Shown here piece after piece: positions 1 through 8,361 of a DNA stretch of 64,000 nt. The DNA comes from Lachnospiraceae bacterium UBA7086. GTDB lineage: Bacteria; Bacillota; Clostridia; Lachnospirales; Lachnospiraceae. The notes under the pieces are model-generated. The model had not been told where the DNA came from and did no database searches. It saw only the letters and a list, made by a program, of their open reading frames with translations. Numbering within the stretch: position 1 is the first letter of the stretch; each line of letters starts with the position of its first letter. The translations under genes were made by a program, and so were the position numbers. The DNA is taken from contig DKZA01000043.1 of the NCBI GenBank assembly GCA_002492525.1, forward strand, positions 22,930 to 86,929, written 5' to 3'.

Positions 1-680
1 ATCTTCTTTAAATCCCGTCGGATATACCTCTCACTTCTGCCGGTTCTTGAAGCCATATCCTGAATGGAACAATACAGTTTCTCTTTCACCATATCCACAT
101 AAACCCGATAACGGTTCGTTCTGCCTTTCAGACGCGACCCGTAAGAGCCCAGGATAAACCCTGCCAGAAACACTGCTCCCGTAATAGCCAGAGGCACCAC
201 ATTCCCGCCGTACAACAGGAAACTGATCAGATGCCTTACCAGAACCAAGGCAAAAATCCCCATGGAACTATAGCCAACTGCCATACATACAATACCAGCT
301 GCTTCTCCTTTGGGATGTCTGTCGAACAGCCTGGCATCCGGACGTATATTAGGTTTACGGTACTTGTCGCTCTTGCGGTATGATACCTTGTTTCTTCCCG
401 GTTCCATGGAAGAAATACTGTTATTTACATCACTTACAGCCCGGTTCACGGCGTCGCCTACGGTTTCCACCGTACGGTTTAAGCTGTTTCCCACCGTACG
501 GTTCAGGTTATCGCTCATATCCCCCACTGCCCGGTTCAGGTTATTGCTCATATCCCCTACTGCTCGGTTCACCGTATCGCCTATGGTCTTTCCAAGACCC
601 GTAAAGTCACTGGTCTCCACCGCCCGCTGTACCTGATCGCGGATATCCTCTCCTACCCGGTACCACTCATTCTTGTCCAT
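1..680 (-). CDS. XpaC-like two-TM protein (partial, 3' end beyond window)
   Basis: The frame opens at the ATG at 680 and runs off the left edge, so only about 226 residues are visible. Residues 35-85 form an amphipathic repeat in which units like NRAVGDMSNNL recur. A basic linker follows, then two hydrophobic segments (about 127-147 and 160-180) that look like a membrane hairpin, then the start of a soluble helical domain. This layout resembles the '5-bromo-4-chloroindolyl phosphate hydrolysis' (XpaC-like) proteins of Lachnospiraceae, whose true role is not established. It begins 7 bases after the stop of the lipoprotein gene upstream, using a GGAG in that gene's last codons, so co-transcription is likely. 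Family call is by resemblance of architecture only. Confidence 0.6.
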   Translation of the reverse strand, partial: MDKNEWYRVGEDIRDQVQRAVETSDFTGLGKTIGDTVNRAVGDMSNNLNRAVGDMSDNLNRTVGNSLNRTVETVGDAVNRAVSDVNNSISSMEPGRNKVSYRKSDKYRKPNIRPDARLFDRHPKGEAAGIVCMAVGYSSMGIFALVLVRHLISFLLYGGNVVPLAITGAVFLAGFILGSYGSRLKGRTNRYRVYVDMVKEKLYCSIQDMASRTGRSERYIRRDLKK

Positions 681-687
681 ATTCTAC

Positions 688-1890
688 TCATTCTTCTCCA
701 TATTCCACGAAGTTCGCATAATCATTCCAGATGTCGCAAATCCAGGTTTTGCCCTGGTTGAAAATAATCTCTTCACCGGACGTATCATAGAACCTGGGCG
801 GTGTGAAATCGCCGCCATAGCGCTCCCATTTGCCCTCAATCACCTTACCGTTAGTGAAAACAAGCGCCTTCCCTTCTCCGTGCACTTCAAAGGCCAGATA
901 ATCATGCTCGTCCCTTTTCTCTCCATTACAATACATGAAGACCACATTGCTGAAGGTAAGCTGCTTACCGTCCAATTCATCAATCTGTTCCTTACCATCC
1001 TGATAACGATAATATAGGTGATCATCATCATGATACTCAAAATAGGGGTGATACTGCCCGTAGCCGCTGGGGTTCGATCCTTCCTTACCGCCCGGATAGA
1101 TCATGTTCACCGATTCATTCTCCTCATACTCTGCTCTCACGCCGTCCGCCGCGAACAAAAACGGCGGCTCATATTTGTCATCATAATTCCAGTCATAACC
1201 CAGACGCTCCACCGCGTCAAACAACCCGTCTATCATCAGATAGCCTGTAAATTCCAGGGCATAACCATCCCCTCGTTTGACTCTGGCAAAGGCCTCGTCC
1301 GCCGGATTATGAATACCTTCCACCGCGGCGCTGACATTATAATACTCCGGCCTGTTGATCAGTTCCTCCACATAGGGCACGGCCAGTCCCCAGTTACAAT
1401 AGATTGCCTCATATCCCATGGCCATATAGACATAATAATCACGGCTGCTTCTGACAGGTCCGATTCTTTCCAGATCGTCAAAATCCTCCACCACCGCCAT
1501 CAGACGGGTAATACGTCCTTCCACCGGCGCCTCATAGATAATGCCCGCCCGGGAAAGTCCATACTGCGGCATGGCCGGCCGGTTGTTGGGAATCATCACC
1601 GCAATGGGACGTCTCGTTGCCGCCTTCTCGCTTGTCCACTCACCGGTCAGATAACTTTGCATCTCGCCGTTCACGATTTCTCTTTCTCCGATAACAGTAA
1701 GTTCTCCCGGAGCGGGTTCCTCCTCCGCCTCCTGAGTATCTTCCACACTTTCCTCCGGAATCACTTCCTCTATTTCCGGTTCCGGTATCGGTTCCTCTTT
1801 ACTGCCGCATCCTGTCATACATGCCGAAATGCATAACATGGTGGCAACGATTACCGCTGTCCTTTTTATTGTCATTTTCTTACAAAACAT
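688..1890 (-). CDS. DUF3048 (YerB-like) lipoprotein
   Basis: A 400-residue exported lipoprotein. The N-terminus has a basic start, a hydrophobic stretch and a lipobox ending at Cys24 (ISAC) or Cys28 (MTGC), followed by an acidic Glu/Pro linker to about residue 65. The rest matches the DUF3048 family: RRPIAVMIPNNRPAMPQYGL, then the stretch with RIGPVRSSRDYYV, and a C-terminal part ending near the conserved GKTWI. DUF3048 proteins (B. subtilis YerB) are envelope lipoproteins of unknown biochemical function. The start at 1890 has an AGAGG 6 bases upstream. It probably heads a two-gene unit with the XpaC-like gene 7 bases downstream. Confidence 0.85.
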   Translation of the reverse strand: MFCKKMTIKRTAVIVATMLCISACMTGCGSKEEPIPEPEIEEVIPEESVEDTQEAEEEPAPGELTVIGEREIVNGEMQSYLTGEWTSEKAATRRPIAVMIPNNRPAMPQYGLSRAGIIYEAPVEGRITRLMAVVEDFDDLERIGPVRSSRDYYVYMAMGYEAIYCNWGLAVPYVEELINRPEYYNVSAAVEGIHNPADEAFARVKRGDGYALEFTGYLMIDGLFDAVERLGYDWNYDDKYEPPFLFAADGVRAEYEENESVNMIYPGGKEGSNPSGYGQYHPYFEYHDDDHLYYRYQDGKEQIDELDGKQLTFSNVVFMYCNGEKRDEHDYLAFEVHGEGKALVFTNGKVIEGKWERYGGDFTPPRFYDTSGEEIIFNQGKTWICDIWNDYANFVEYGEE

Positions 1891-2010
1891 ATGAACCTCT
1901 TTTCCACGTTTCTTTTCGTTTGTCTTCTTATTCCTTTATAATTCCTAAACGTTTTTATTATACCCGAAAAAGAAGATACTGTACACTCGGATTTCTAAAA
2001 TTAAGAAAAA

Positions 2011-2051
2011 TCCCACAAAAATTAAGGCAAAACTCCTTAATTCCTGTGGGA
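2011..2051 (-). terminator. Intrinsic terminator of the dgo operon
   Basis: Read on the minus strand after the dgoD stop, CCCACA and AATTAAGG pair with CCTTAATT and TGTGGG around a short loop, and a TTTTTC tract follows. This is a long stem with a U-tract, as expected for a Rho-independent terminator. Confidence 0.75.
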
Positions 2052-2077
2052 ATCTTCTTCTCTTTCCTTTCTGCCCG

Positions 2078-3226
2078 TTACCACTCCGCAATGGAATTAT
2101 CCGCATGTCTCCATATCGGATTTTTCCAATGATGCGGGGTATTGTTTTCTTCCAGGACCAGCTCCTTATTGATCACAAAGCCCAGGCCTGGACGTCTGGG
2201 AAGACGGACATAGCCATTTTCAAAAGTAAAATCCTCCGGATTCCTGACATAATCCAGAACACTTTTGCCGACATTATAATGAATACCCATGCTCTGCTCC
2301 TGAATCGCAGCGTTATGACAAGTGGCATCCACCTGCAGGCATGCACAAAGGGCAATGGGCCCCAAAGGACAATGCGGTGCAAGAGCAATATCATGCGCCT
2401 CCGCCATAGAAGCAATCTTCTTCACCTCGGTAATGCCGCCTGCATGGGAGAGGTCCGGCTGAATGATATCGACACCGCCGGCTGCAAACAGACGTTTAAA
2501 ATCCCATTTGGAAAAAAGCCGTTCGCCGGTTGCGATAGGAATATTACAGCAGGCAGCAATCTCATGAAAGGCTTCCATATTTTCGCACAGAACAGGTTCC
2601 TCGATAAACATGGGATCAAATTCTTCCAGCTTTTTAGCCAGTATCTTGGCCATAGGGCGGTGCACCCTGCCATGAAAGTCGATGGCAATACCGAAATATT
2701 TCCCGACAGCCTCACGGATAGATGCGACTCTTTCCAGCACGGCGTCAATTTTATCATAACTGTCAATATACTGCAGTTCTTCTGTAGCGTTCATTTTAAC
2801 AGCCTGAAAACCGCTGTCCTTCCGTTCTTTAGCAGCATTTGCCACATCACTCGGACGGTCGCCGCCCACCCAGGAATAAACTTTCATCCTGTCACGACAG
2901 CTTCCTCCCATCAGTTCATAAACCGGAGTATCATAATACTTCCCCTTGATATCCCAGAGTGCCTGATCTATGCCGGAAACCGCACTCATAAGAATAGGGC
3001 CTCCCCGATAGAAAGCGCCACGATACAAAAGGTTCCACAAATCTTCTATATGGCCTGGGTCTTTGCCCATAAGATATTCTGTCATCTCCTCCACACAAGC
3101 CTTTACGGTGGAGGCCTTGCCCTCAATTACGGCTTCTCCCCAGCCGGTAATGCCCTCATCCGTTTCTATTTCCACAAAACACCAGCGCGGACGGACTAAA
3201 TAGGTATTGATCGACGTTATTTTCAT
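2078..3226 (-). CDS. dgoD: D-galactonate dehydratase
   Basis: Enolase-superfamily acid-sugar dehydratase, converting galactonate to 2-keto-3-deoxygalactonate. With the start at 3226 it has 382 residues, the length I recall for E. coli DgoD, and every catalytic residue falls at the familiar DgoD number: Asp183 and His185 (DFHG), Glu209 (EEP), Glu235 (GER) and His285 (APHCPLGP). Asp183, Glu209 and Glu235 bind Mg2+; the histidines are the acid/base pair. The start is set by AAAGGAG 7 bases upstream and by the ATGA overlap with the aldolase stop; a longer in-frame opening at 3271 lies inside the aldolase gene. It is the last gene of the iclR-kinase-aldolase-dehydratase operon. Closely related acid-sugar dehydratases cannot be fully excluded. 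Confidence 0.88.
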   Translation of the reverse strand: MKITSINTYLVRPRWCFVEIETDEGITGWGEAVIEGKASTVKACVEEMTEYLMGKDPGHIEDLWNLLYRGAFYRGGPILMSAVSGIDQALWDIKGKYYDTPVYELMGGSCRDRMKVYSWVGGDRPSDVANAAKERKDSGFQAVKMNATEELQYIDSYDKIDAVLERVASIREAVGKYFGIAIDFHGRVHRPMAKILAKKLEEFDPMFIEEPVLCENMEAFHEIAACCNIPIATGERLFSKWDFKRLFAAGGVDIIQPDLSHAGGITEVKKIASMAEAHDIALAPHCPLGPIALCACLQVDATCHNAAIQEQSMGIHYNVGKSVLDYVRNPEDFTFENGYVRLPRRPGLGFVINKELVLEENNTPHHWKNPIWRHADNSIAEW

Positions 3227-3855
3227 ATCAGTTTCTCCTTTCGCAGATCTTCCAGAAATGCTTGTATACACAGAGTGATTTTCTCCCAGTCCTTTTGCCG
3301 GAAAGCCTCGGGATCCGCCAGTGAACCGCCGATTCCCACCCCCACAAAACCAGCTTTCATATACTCTGCCGCATTGGCGGCAGAGACACCTCCCACAGCC
3401 ACATAATCCGTATGAGGGAACGGGCCGTGCAGCGCCTCAATATAGCGCATCAGATGACTGGAGGCTGGAAACAACTTTAATGTATGAAACCCATATTCCA
3501 GACAGACGCTGACATCCGTGGGGCTGAAAACCCCCGGCAAAAATTTGATTCCACGTGCGGCACAATATGAGAGAACCTCCGGGTTTGTCGAAGGCGACAG
3601 AAAGAAGTCCGCTCCGGCATCTTCCGCTGTGCGGGCGTCTTCGGCTGTTAATACGGTGCCGGCGCCAATATAAGCATCGGCAGGCATATGGTCTCTGGCT
3701 CTCCTGATCTGTGCCGGCGCATTAGCGCCGCTGAAAGAAATCTCAAAAGCGCGCAGGCCTCCTGCGTACAGACTGTTCAGATAATCCATAAGGTCATCGT
3801 CCGATACATCCCGTAAAATGGCAATGACAGGATGCTTTTTGATAAGTGTGTCCAT
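3223..3855 (-). CDS. dgoA: 2-dehydro-3-deoxy-6-phosphogalactonate (KDPGal/KDPG) aldolase
   Basis: Class I aldolase of 210 residues that cleaves KDPGal (or KDPG) to pyruvate and glyceraldehyde 3-phosphate. The TIM-barrel motifs are visible: Glu38 in RAFEISFSG, GAGTVLT near residue 65, and the Schiff-base Lys127 in HTLKLFPAS, with a C-terminal VAVGGV phosphate loop. The start at 3855 follows GGGAGGAAGATTGGA; a GTG farther upstream has no such site. It overlaps dgoD by 4 bases (ATGA) and follows the kinase by 46 bases, so the three pathway enzymes are translated from one message. Confidence 0.88.
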   Translation of the reverse strand: MDTLIKKHPVIAILRDVSDDDLMDYLNSLYAGGLRAFEISFSGANAPAQIRRARDHMPADAYIGAGTVLTAEDARTAEDAGADFFLSPSTNPEVLSYCAARGIKFLPGVFSPTDVSVCLEYGFHTLKLFPASSHLMRYIEALHGPFPHTDYVAVGGVSAANAAEYMKAGFVGVGIGGSLADPEAFRQKDWEKITLCIQAFLEDLRKEKLI

Positions 3856-3901
3856 TCCAATCTTCCTCCCAAAAGTAAATTTTCTTCGCAGAATTTGCAC
3901 T

Positions 3902-4852
3902 TTAACGACAGGCCGTCATATTATGCTGCAGTGCCTCATCCAGCTCCGCCTTCGTTGACAATCCTTCCGTATCCCCGTAGGCTTCCGTGGCCCGTGCCCC
4001 GCACAACGCCCCCAAAGCGCCGCTGTCTATATAAGATTTTCCATCCAGTATACCCGCGAGGAAACCGGCATTAAAGGCATCTCCTGCGCCTACCGGATCA
4101 ACACACATACAATCCGCAGGAGCCACTTTGTGGATGCCCTGCCTGTCACAAATCCAGGCACCCCGGCTTCCGTCTTTTAATGCCAGACACTCAAGACGAC
4201 CAGTGGCAAAAGCCTGATCCGCAATACGTTCCACTTCATCCGTATGGTACAAAATCCTACATTCATCCACCCCCGCCAAAAGATAAGTGGCACAGGAAAT
4301 GCAATCCCGCATCAGCGCCGTATAATCCTGGTCCTTCCACAACTTCAAACGGATATTAGGGTCAAAACTGACTGCGCAATGATGCGCCGCTGCAATCTCC
4401 ATGGCACGGTACGTCATCTGTCTGCAGGATGCACTGAGAATGGGAGTTATGCCTGTAAAATGAAGGATTTTTGCCTTTGCAATTTCCTGTTCCGGAATAT
4501 CCTCACAGGACATATGGGAGGCAGCGGAATCTGTACGGTAATAATAAACGACTGTCTCTGCATGAAGCCTCGGCTCCTTGACCATAATACCGGTAGGATG
4601 TTCCGGATCCTGATTGACCATAGAAGTATCAATCCCCTCCGCACGGATCGAACGGAGCACAAACTGTCCGAGACTGTCCGTCCCGATACGGGAAATAAAA
4701 GCAGTCGAGTGTCCCATACGGGACAAACCGATAGCCGTATTGCTCTCTGCTCCGGCAATTCTCATATTGAGTGCCGGACCATAAGACAGACGGGTATGTT
4801 CCTGCGGGGTAAAAGATACCATCGTTTCTCCAAAAGTGATAACCTCAGCCAT
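3902..4852 (-). CDS. PfkB-family 2-keto-3-deoxy-sugar-acid kinase
   Basis: Ribokinase/PfkB-type kinase of 316 residues, predicted to phosphorylate 2-keto-3-deoxygalactonate or 2-keto-3-deoxygluconate at O6. It begins MAEVITFGETMVSFTP, a typical KdgK-like start, has the N-terminal glycine-rich sugar-binding strand (IAGAESNTAIGLSRMG), and ends with DPVGAGDAF, where Asp258 is the catalytic base. A perfect AGGAGGTG lies 7 bases before the ATG at 4852. The kinase class in E. coli dgo (DgoK) belongs to a different fold, so this operon uses a non-orthologous kinase. Which epimer it prefers cannot be read from the sequence. Confidence 0.82.
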   Translation of the reverse strand: MAEVITFGETMVSFTPQEHTRLSYGPALNMRIAGAESNTAIGLSRMGHSTAFISRIGTDSLGQFVLRSIRAEGIDTSMVNQDPEHPTGIMVKEPRLHAETVVYYYRTDSAASHMSCEDIPEQEIAKAKILHFTGITPILSASCRQMTYRAMEIAAAHHCAVSFDPNIRLKLWKDQDYTALMRDCISCATYLLAGVDECRILYHTDEVERIADQAFATGRLECLALKDGSRGAWICDRQGIHKVAPADCMCVDPVGAGDAFNAGFLAGILDGKSYIDSGALGALCGARATEAYGDTEGLSTKAELDEALQHNMTACR

Positions 4853-4876
4853 ATGAATCACCTCCTTGTGCATATT

Positions 4877-5659
4877 TTAGAGCAGACCATAGATATCTGT
4901 ATCCACATTGTTGAGAATACTTTCTATTTTATTCTTGGCATCAAAAAGCAGCGTCCGCACCAGAGAAGCCTTTTCCTCAGAAAAGCGGAAAACAGGTATG
5001 GCAATGCTGATTGCGGCAGTTACACGACCGGCTTTGCGTATCGGCACGGCATAGCATCGGATATACTGTGTAGATTCCTCAATCTCATAAGTAAAGCCCT
5101 GAATACGCGCTGTGTGAATCTGTTCCAGCAGCGTATCAAAATCCGTAATCGTATTGGGCGTCAGTGCCTTTAATCCATTGGGATAGAGCTTTTTGAGATC
5201 GTTCATTTCACAGTCCATCAAGAGAGCCTTCCCCAGAGAAGTGCCGTATGCCGGAATCCTGTTACCGACTCTGGATGTCATACGGATAAACTCCGGTGAA
5301 TCTATTTTCTTCAGATACAGGACATCACCGTCAGCAAGCGTGGCAAAGTGAGAAGTCTCCAGACAGATATTTGTCATATTGGTAAGTATCTTCTCCACTT
5401 CGTCCAGAAAATTTAATTGCGTCAGATAGGCATTGCCGACCTGATAAGCCGAATAATCGATTCTATAATGCGCATTGCTGTCAATGGTAAGAAAATGTCT
5501 GGCCGTCAGCGTATAAAGAATTGGATACAGGCTGCTCTTGGGAGAATTTGTAATACTGCAGATATCGGTAAGCGTATAAGCAGAGGGATTGGCAGCCACC
5601 AGTTCCAAAATATCCAACACTCTGCTGGTAGAACGATGTATGTTTTTATCTTGTTCCAT
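4877..5659 (-). CDS. IclR-family transcriptional regulator of the aldonate/galactoside locus
   Basis: A 260-residue IclR-type regulator: winged helix-turn-helix in residues 10-75 (YTLTDICSITNSPKSSLYPI) and the C-terminal GAF-like effector domain, including the GTSLGKALLMD stretch. It heads the dgo operon, 24 bases before the kinase. It has its own consensus promoter, with a perfect palindrome placed over the expected transcription start. A near-copy of that palindrome lies in front of the divergent ABC importer, which implies control of both operons and of itself. The effector is probably the aldonate or a deoxy-keto intermediate (inference). RBS AGGAGG sits 5 bases before the ATG. Confidence 0.88.
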   Translation of the reverse strand: MEQDKNIHRSTSRVLDILELVAANPSAYTLTDICSITNSPKSSLYPILYTLTARHFLTIDSNAHYRIDYSAYQVGNAYLTQLNFLDEVEKILTNMTNICLETSHFATLADGDVLYLKKIDSPEFIRMTSRVGNRIPAYGTSLGKALLMDCEMNDLKKLYPNGLKALTPNTITDFDTLLEQIHTARIQGFTYEIEESTQYIRCYAVPIRKAGRVTAAISIAIPVFRFSEEKASLVRTLLFDAKNKIESILNNVDTDIYGLL

Positions 5660-5688
5660 GACTTCCTCCTAACGTATATGAATGTCTG

Positions 5689-5704
5689 GTTCTTATATAA
5701 GAAC
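5689..5704. promoter_or_regulatory. Predicted IclR operator O1 (perfect palindrome)
   Basis: GTTCTTATATAAGAAC is a perfect 16-bp palindrome located just downstream of the -10 box of the iclR promoter, where a bound dimer would block initiation. It matches the site at 5887-5902 at 14 of 16 positions. Confidence 0.7.
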
Positions 5705-5711
5705 TAAATGA

Positions 5712-5740
5712 ATTATATCATCTGAAAAGTCAGGTGTCAA
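5712..5740 (-). promoter_or_regulatory. Promoter of iclR-dgo operon
   Basis: On the minus strand TTGACA (5740-5735), a 17-base spacer and TATAAT (5717-5712) form a full consensus sigma-A promoter about 50 bases upstream of the iclR start codon. Confidence 0.85.
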
Positions 5741-5829
5741 ACATTAAGATATTTTTTTTGCACATTGTTCATTTCTATGGCGAATATTTTGGATAAATTC
5801 ATGAAAAGAAGATAATTGCAAGAAATATC

Positions 5830-5858
5830 TTTACAAACTTTATTGCATGTGTTAGGAT
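5830..5858 (+). promoter_or_regulatory. Promoter of the ABC importer-GH35 operon
   Basis: TTTACA (5830-5835), 17 bases, TAGGAT (5853-5858). Weaker than the divergent iclR promoter, and the predicted operator follows within the untranslated leader. Confidence 0.6.
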
Positions 5859-5870
5859 AAATCCATAAGA

Positions 5871-5902
5871 CGTATATAGAACTATAGTTCCTATATACGA
5901 AC
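5871..5902. promoter_or_regulatory. Predicted IclR operator O2 (composite palindromes)
   Basis: Two overlapping dyads: GAACTATAGTTC (5879-5890) is perfect and is flanked by CGTATATA and TATATACG arms. GTTCCTATATACGAAC (5887-5902) is a two-mismatch copy of the palindrome at 5689-5704. The site lies downstream of the importer promoter and upstream of its ribosome binding site, a roadblock position. Confidence 0.65.
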
Positions 5903-5930
5903 ACACGAAGACAAGAAGGGAGACAAAATT

Positions 5931-7316
5931 ATGAAGAGAAAGCTAACAGCAACAATCACAGCCGCAGCTCTGGCTCTGACAATGTTGACCGGTTGCGGAA
6001 ACTCAGGAAACGCACCGCAGGAAACCAATGAACCTGCTGCACAGCAGGAGACAACCCAGGACACAGCGTCCGAGGAAACAGAAGCCCCCGCCGCGCCGGC
6101 ACAGGATGGAGAAGCCAAAACCATCACAGTGTGGGCCTGGGATGACAACTTTAATGTAGCAGTCATGAAAGAAGCTGCCCGTGTTTACGGGGAAACACAT
6201 CCGGAAGCAAATGTCAATGTGGATGTGGTAAGCCTTTCCAAAGAAGATGTTTATGTAAAATTGCAGACAGCACTGGCCGGCGGCGGAAACGGTCTGCCAG
6301 ATATCGTTCTTCTGGAGGATTATGTATCAGGTAAGTATCTGAACACTTTCCCCGGATCATTTGCGGATCTGACAGATAAATTTGACTATTCTCAGTACCT
6401 GTCCTTTAAGGTCGATGCCGTAAGCCAGGACGGCAAAACCTATGCACTGCCTTTTGATACCGGAGCGACAGCGCTCTACTACCGTTTGGATCTGATTGAG
6501 CAGGCAGGCTATACCGAAGAAGATATGCAGGACCTGACCTGGGATGAGTTCATTGAAATAGGAAAAGATGTCACAGAAAAGACCGGTGTACAGATGATCG
6601 TAGAAATCGCCAACAATAAGACCACCCTGGTAAGAGCGATGATGCAGTCCTGCGGCTTATGGTACTTTGACAAAGACGGCAATATCAATATCAAAAATAA
6701 TGAAGCACTGAAAGCTTCCTTTGATATCATCTTAAAGATGAAAGAAGCCGGAATCCTCTATGAAGCTGAAAGTACAGAGGGACGCGCAGGCGCCTTAAAT
6801 AACGGTACAGTGGCATCTGTTGTCAATGCCCCTTGGTTTATCTCGTCTATCCGTCAGGCCGAAGATCAGAAAGGACTGTGGCGGGCAGCCAGAATCCCCA
6901 GAATCTCAACCCTGGATTCTTCCATCAACGCCTCCAATGTAGGCGGCTCCAGCTGGTATGTATTGGAAAATTCACCGGTAAAAGATGAGGCAATCGCTTT
7001 CCTGCAGGGTGTATGGGAAGGTAATACGGACTTCTATGATACCATCATGCGCAATCAGGGTGCTATGGGTTCCTATATTCCCGCCTACGACACTGGCGTG
7101 TATGAAGAAGAGGATGAATTCTTCGGCGGGCAGAAACTGAACGGCCTCTTCGCCGAAGTACTGCCGGATGTTATTCCTGTCAATTACGGCGGTTATGTGG
7201 CTGAGGCAAATGATGCAATCACCACCGCTCTTGCCAATCTGTTTGAAGGAAAAGTAAGTATCGACGAAGCTCTGGAACAGGCTGAAGCGCAGTTGGCAAA
7301 TCAGTTGGGCAGGTAA
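5931..7316 (+). CDS. Sugar ABC transporter substrate-binding lipoprotein
   Basis: Extracellular solute-binding protein (family 1, CUT1 class) of 461 residues. The signal peptide ends in LTGC with Cys22 as lipidation site; an Ala/Glu/Pro-rich tether runs to about residue 60; the mature domain starts at TITVWAWDDNFN and has the usual two-lobe motifs (GLPDIVLLED, YALPFDTGATALYYRLD). It is predicted to bind an oligosaccharide or glycoside outside the membrane and hand it to the two permeases that follow. The first gene after the O2 operator; a two-hairpin repeat separates it from the permease genes. RBS GGGAG is 9 bases before the ATG. Substrate is inferred only from the linked GH35 and aldonate genes. 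Confidence 0.88.
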   Translation: MKRKLTATITAAALALTMLTGCGNSGNAPQETNEPAAQQETTQDTASEETEAPAAPAQDGEAKTITVWAWDDNFNVAVMKEAARVYGETHPEANVNVDVVSLSKEDVYVKLQTALAGGGNGLPDIVLLEDYVSGKYLNTFPGSFADLTDKFDYSQYLSFKVDAVSQDGKTYALPFDTGATALYYRLDLIEQAGYTEEDMQDLTWDEFIEIGKDVTEKTGVQMIVEIANNKTTLVRAMMQSCGLWYFDKDGNINIKNNEALKASFDIILKMKEAGILYEAESTEGRAGALNNGTVASVVNAPWFISSIRQAEDQKGLWRAARIPRISTLDSSINASNVGGSSWYVLENSPVKDEAIAFLQGVWEGNTDFYDTIMRNQGAMGSYIPAYDTGVYEEEDEFFGGQKLNGLFAEVLPDVIPVNYGGYVAEANDAITTALANLFEGKVSIDEALEQAEAQLANQLGR

Positions 7317-7318
7317 AA

Positions 7319-7378
7319 AAAGTTAATTTGCTTTGCAAATTAACTTTGCGAGATTCGCTCCGCGAACTCGGATAAGCG
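7319..7378 (+). repeat. Two-hairpin intergenic repeat, copy A
   Basis: Starts 2 bases behind the stop codon of the binding-protein gene. Hairpin 1 is AAAGTTAATTTGC-TTT-GCAAATTAACTTT (13-bp perfect stem). Hairpin 2 is CGAG-A-TTCGC-TCC-GCGAA-CTCG with one bulged A. The tail GATAAGCGG is shared with the other copies, and its CTCGGATACGCG-like end is partly duplicated just after. Confidence 0.8.
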
Positions 7379-7469
7379 GAACTCGGATACGCGAAAATTC
7401 CCTTAAAAATCATGCGGATGCATAATGAATTCCTTTATGCATCCGCATATTGGAATGGAGGAACAGGAA

Positions 7470-8354
7470 ATGAAACGTCACAAGAAAACGGGACCTAATT
7501 ACAACCGATACGGATGGGCCTTTATAGCCATGGCATTTCTCCTTTATTTGCTCTTTACAATTTATCCGGCAGTAGAATCACTGGCCCTTGCTTTTCAGAG
7601 CATGGAAGGAGGAAAATACACCTTTGTAGGATTGAAGAATTTTAAAAGGATGTTCGGAGATGCGGTTTTCCTACAGTCTTTAAAAAACACCTTCCTGTAC
7701 ATGGTAATCCAGGTACCGATTATGCTTATGCTTGCTTTAATCCTTGCGGTGTTATTGAACAGTCGTTTCCTAAAGTGGAAAGGGTTTTTCAGAACCTCTA
7801 TTTTTCTGCCCTGCGTCACGTCTCTGGTCGCGTATTCGATCCTGTTTAAAATGATGTTCTCTCTGGACGGTATTATAAATCAGGTCCTGATGCGTCTGGG
7901 CATTTTGGAACAGCCCTTTCAGTTCCTGCAAAATTCCACATGGGCGAGAGCAGTTATTATCATCGCCATGTTGTGGCGTTGGACCGGATATAATGTTATC
8001 TTCTATCTGTCCGCCCTGCAGAATATCCCGAAAGAAACCTTTGAAGCCGCAAAAGTAGACGGCGCCAATGCAGCACAAACCCTCTTTCGCGTGACGATTC
8101 CACAGTTGAAACCCATTGTACTTCTGACAGCAATCATGTCCACTAACGGCACGTTACAGCTGTTTGACGAGACAATGAATATCACGCAGGGCGGGCCGGC
8201 CAATTCCACACTGACGGTGTCACACTATATTTATAACCAGTCATTTGTCTATGCGCCCAATTTTGGATACGCATCGGCAATTTCCTATATGGTCGTTTTT
8301 CTGATGATCATTCTGGCCATCATTCAATTCAGCGTTGCAGGAAAGGAAGGGTGA
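7470..8354 (+). CDS. Sugar ABC transporter permease (MalF type)
   Basis: Inner-membrane permease of 294 residues with six predicted membrane segments, the first at about residues 15-35 after a short basic cytoplasmic start (MKRHKKTGPNYNRYGW). The cytoplasmic EAA loop (EAAKVDGANAAQTLFRVTIP) contacts the ATPase. The start at 7470 is chosen because GGAGG lies 8 bases upstream; an in-frame ATG at 7425 lacks one. Pairs with the MalG-type permease 7 bases downstream. No ATPase gene is present in the operon, so a shared MsmK/MsiK-type ATPase encoded elsewhere must energise it. Confidence 0.88.
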   Translation: MKRHKKTGPNYNRYGWAFIAMAFLLYLLFTIYPAVESLALAFQSMEGGKYTFVGLKNFKRMFGDAVFLQSLKNTFLYMVIQVPIMLMLALILAVLLNSRFLKWKGFFRTSIFLPCVTSLVAYSILFKMMFSLDGIINQVLMRLGILEQPFQFLQNSTWARAVIIIAMLWRWTGYNVIFYLSALQNIPKETFEAAKVDGANAAQTLFRVTIPQLKPIVLLTAIMSTNGTLQLFDETMNITQGGPANSTLTVSHYIYNQSFVYAPNFGYASAISYMVVFLMIILAIIQFSVAGKEG

Positions 8355-8361
8355 AACAACA

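Noticed and set aside
3226..3271. Longer N-terminus for the galactonate dehydratase
   Set aside because: The upstream start lies inside the aldolase gene without a ribosome site, and only the start at 3226 puts the catalytic residues at the DgoD positions.
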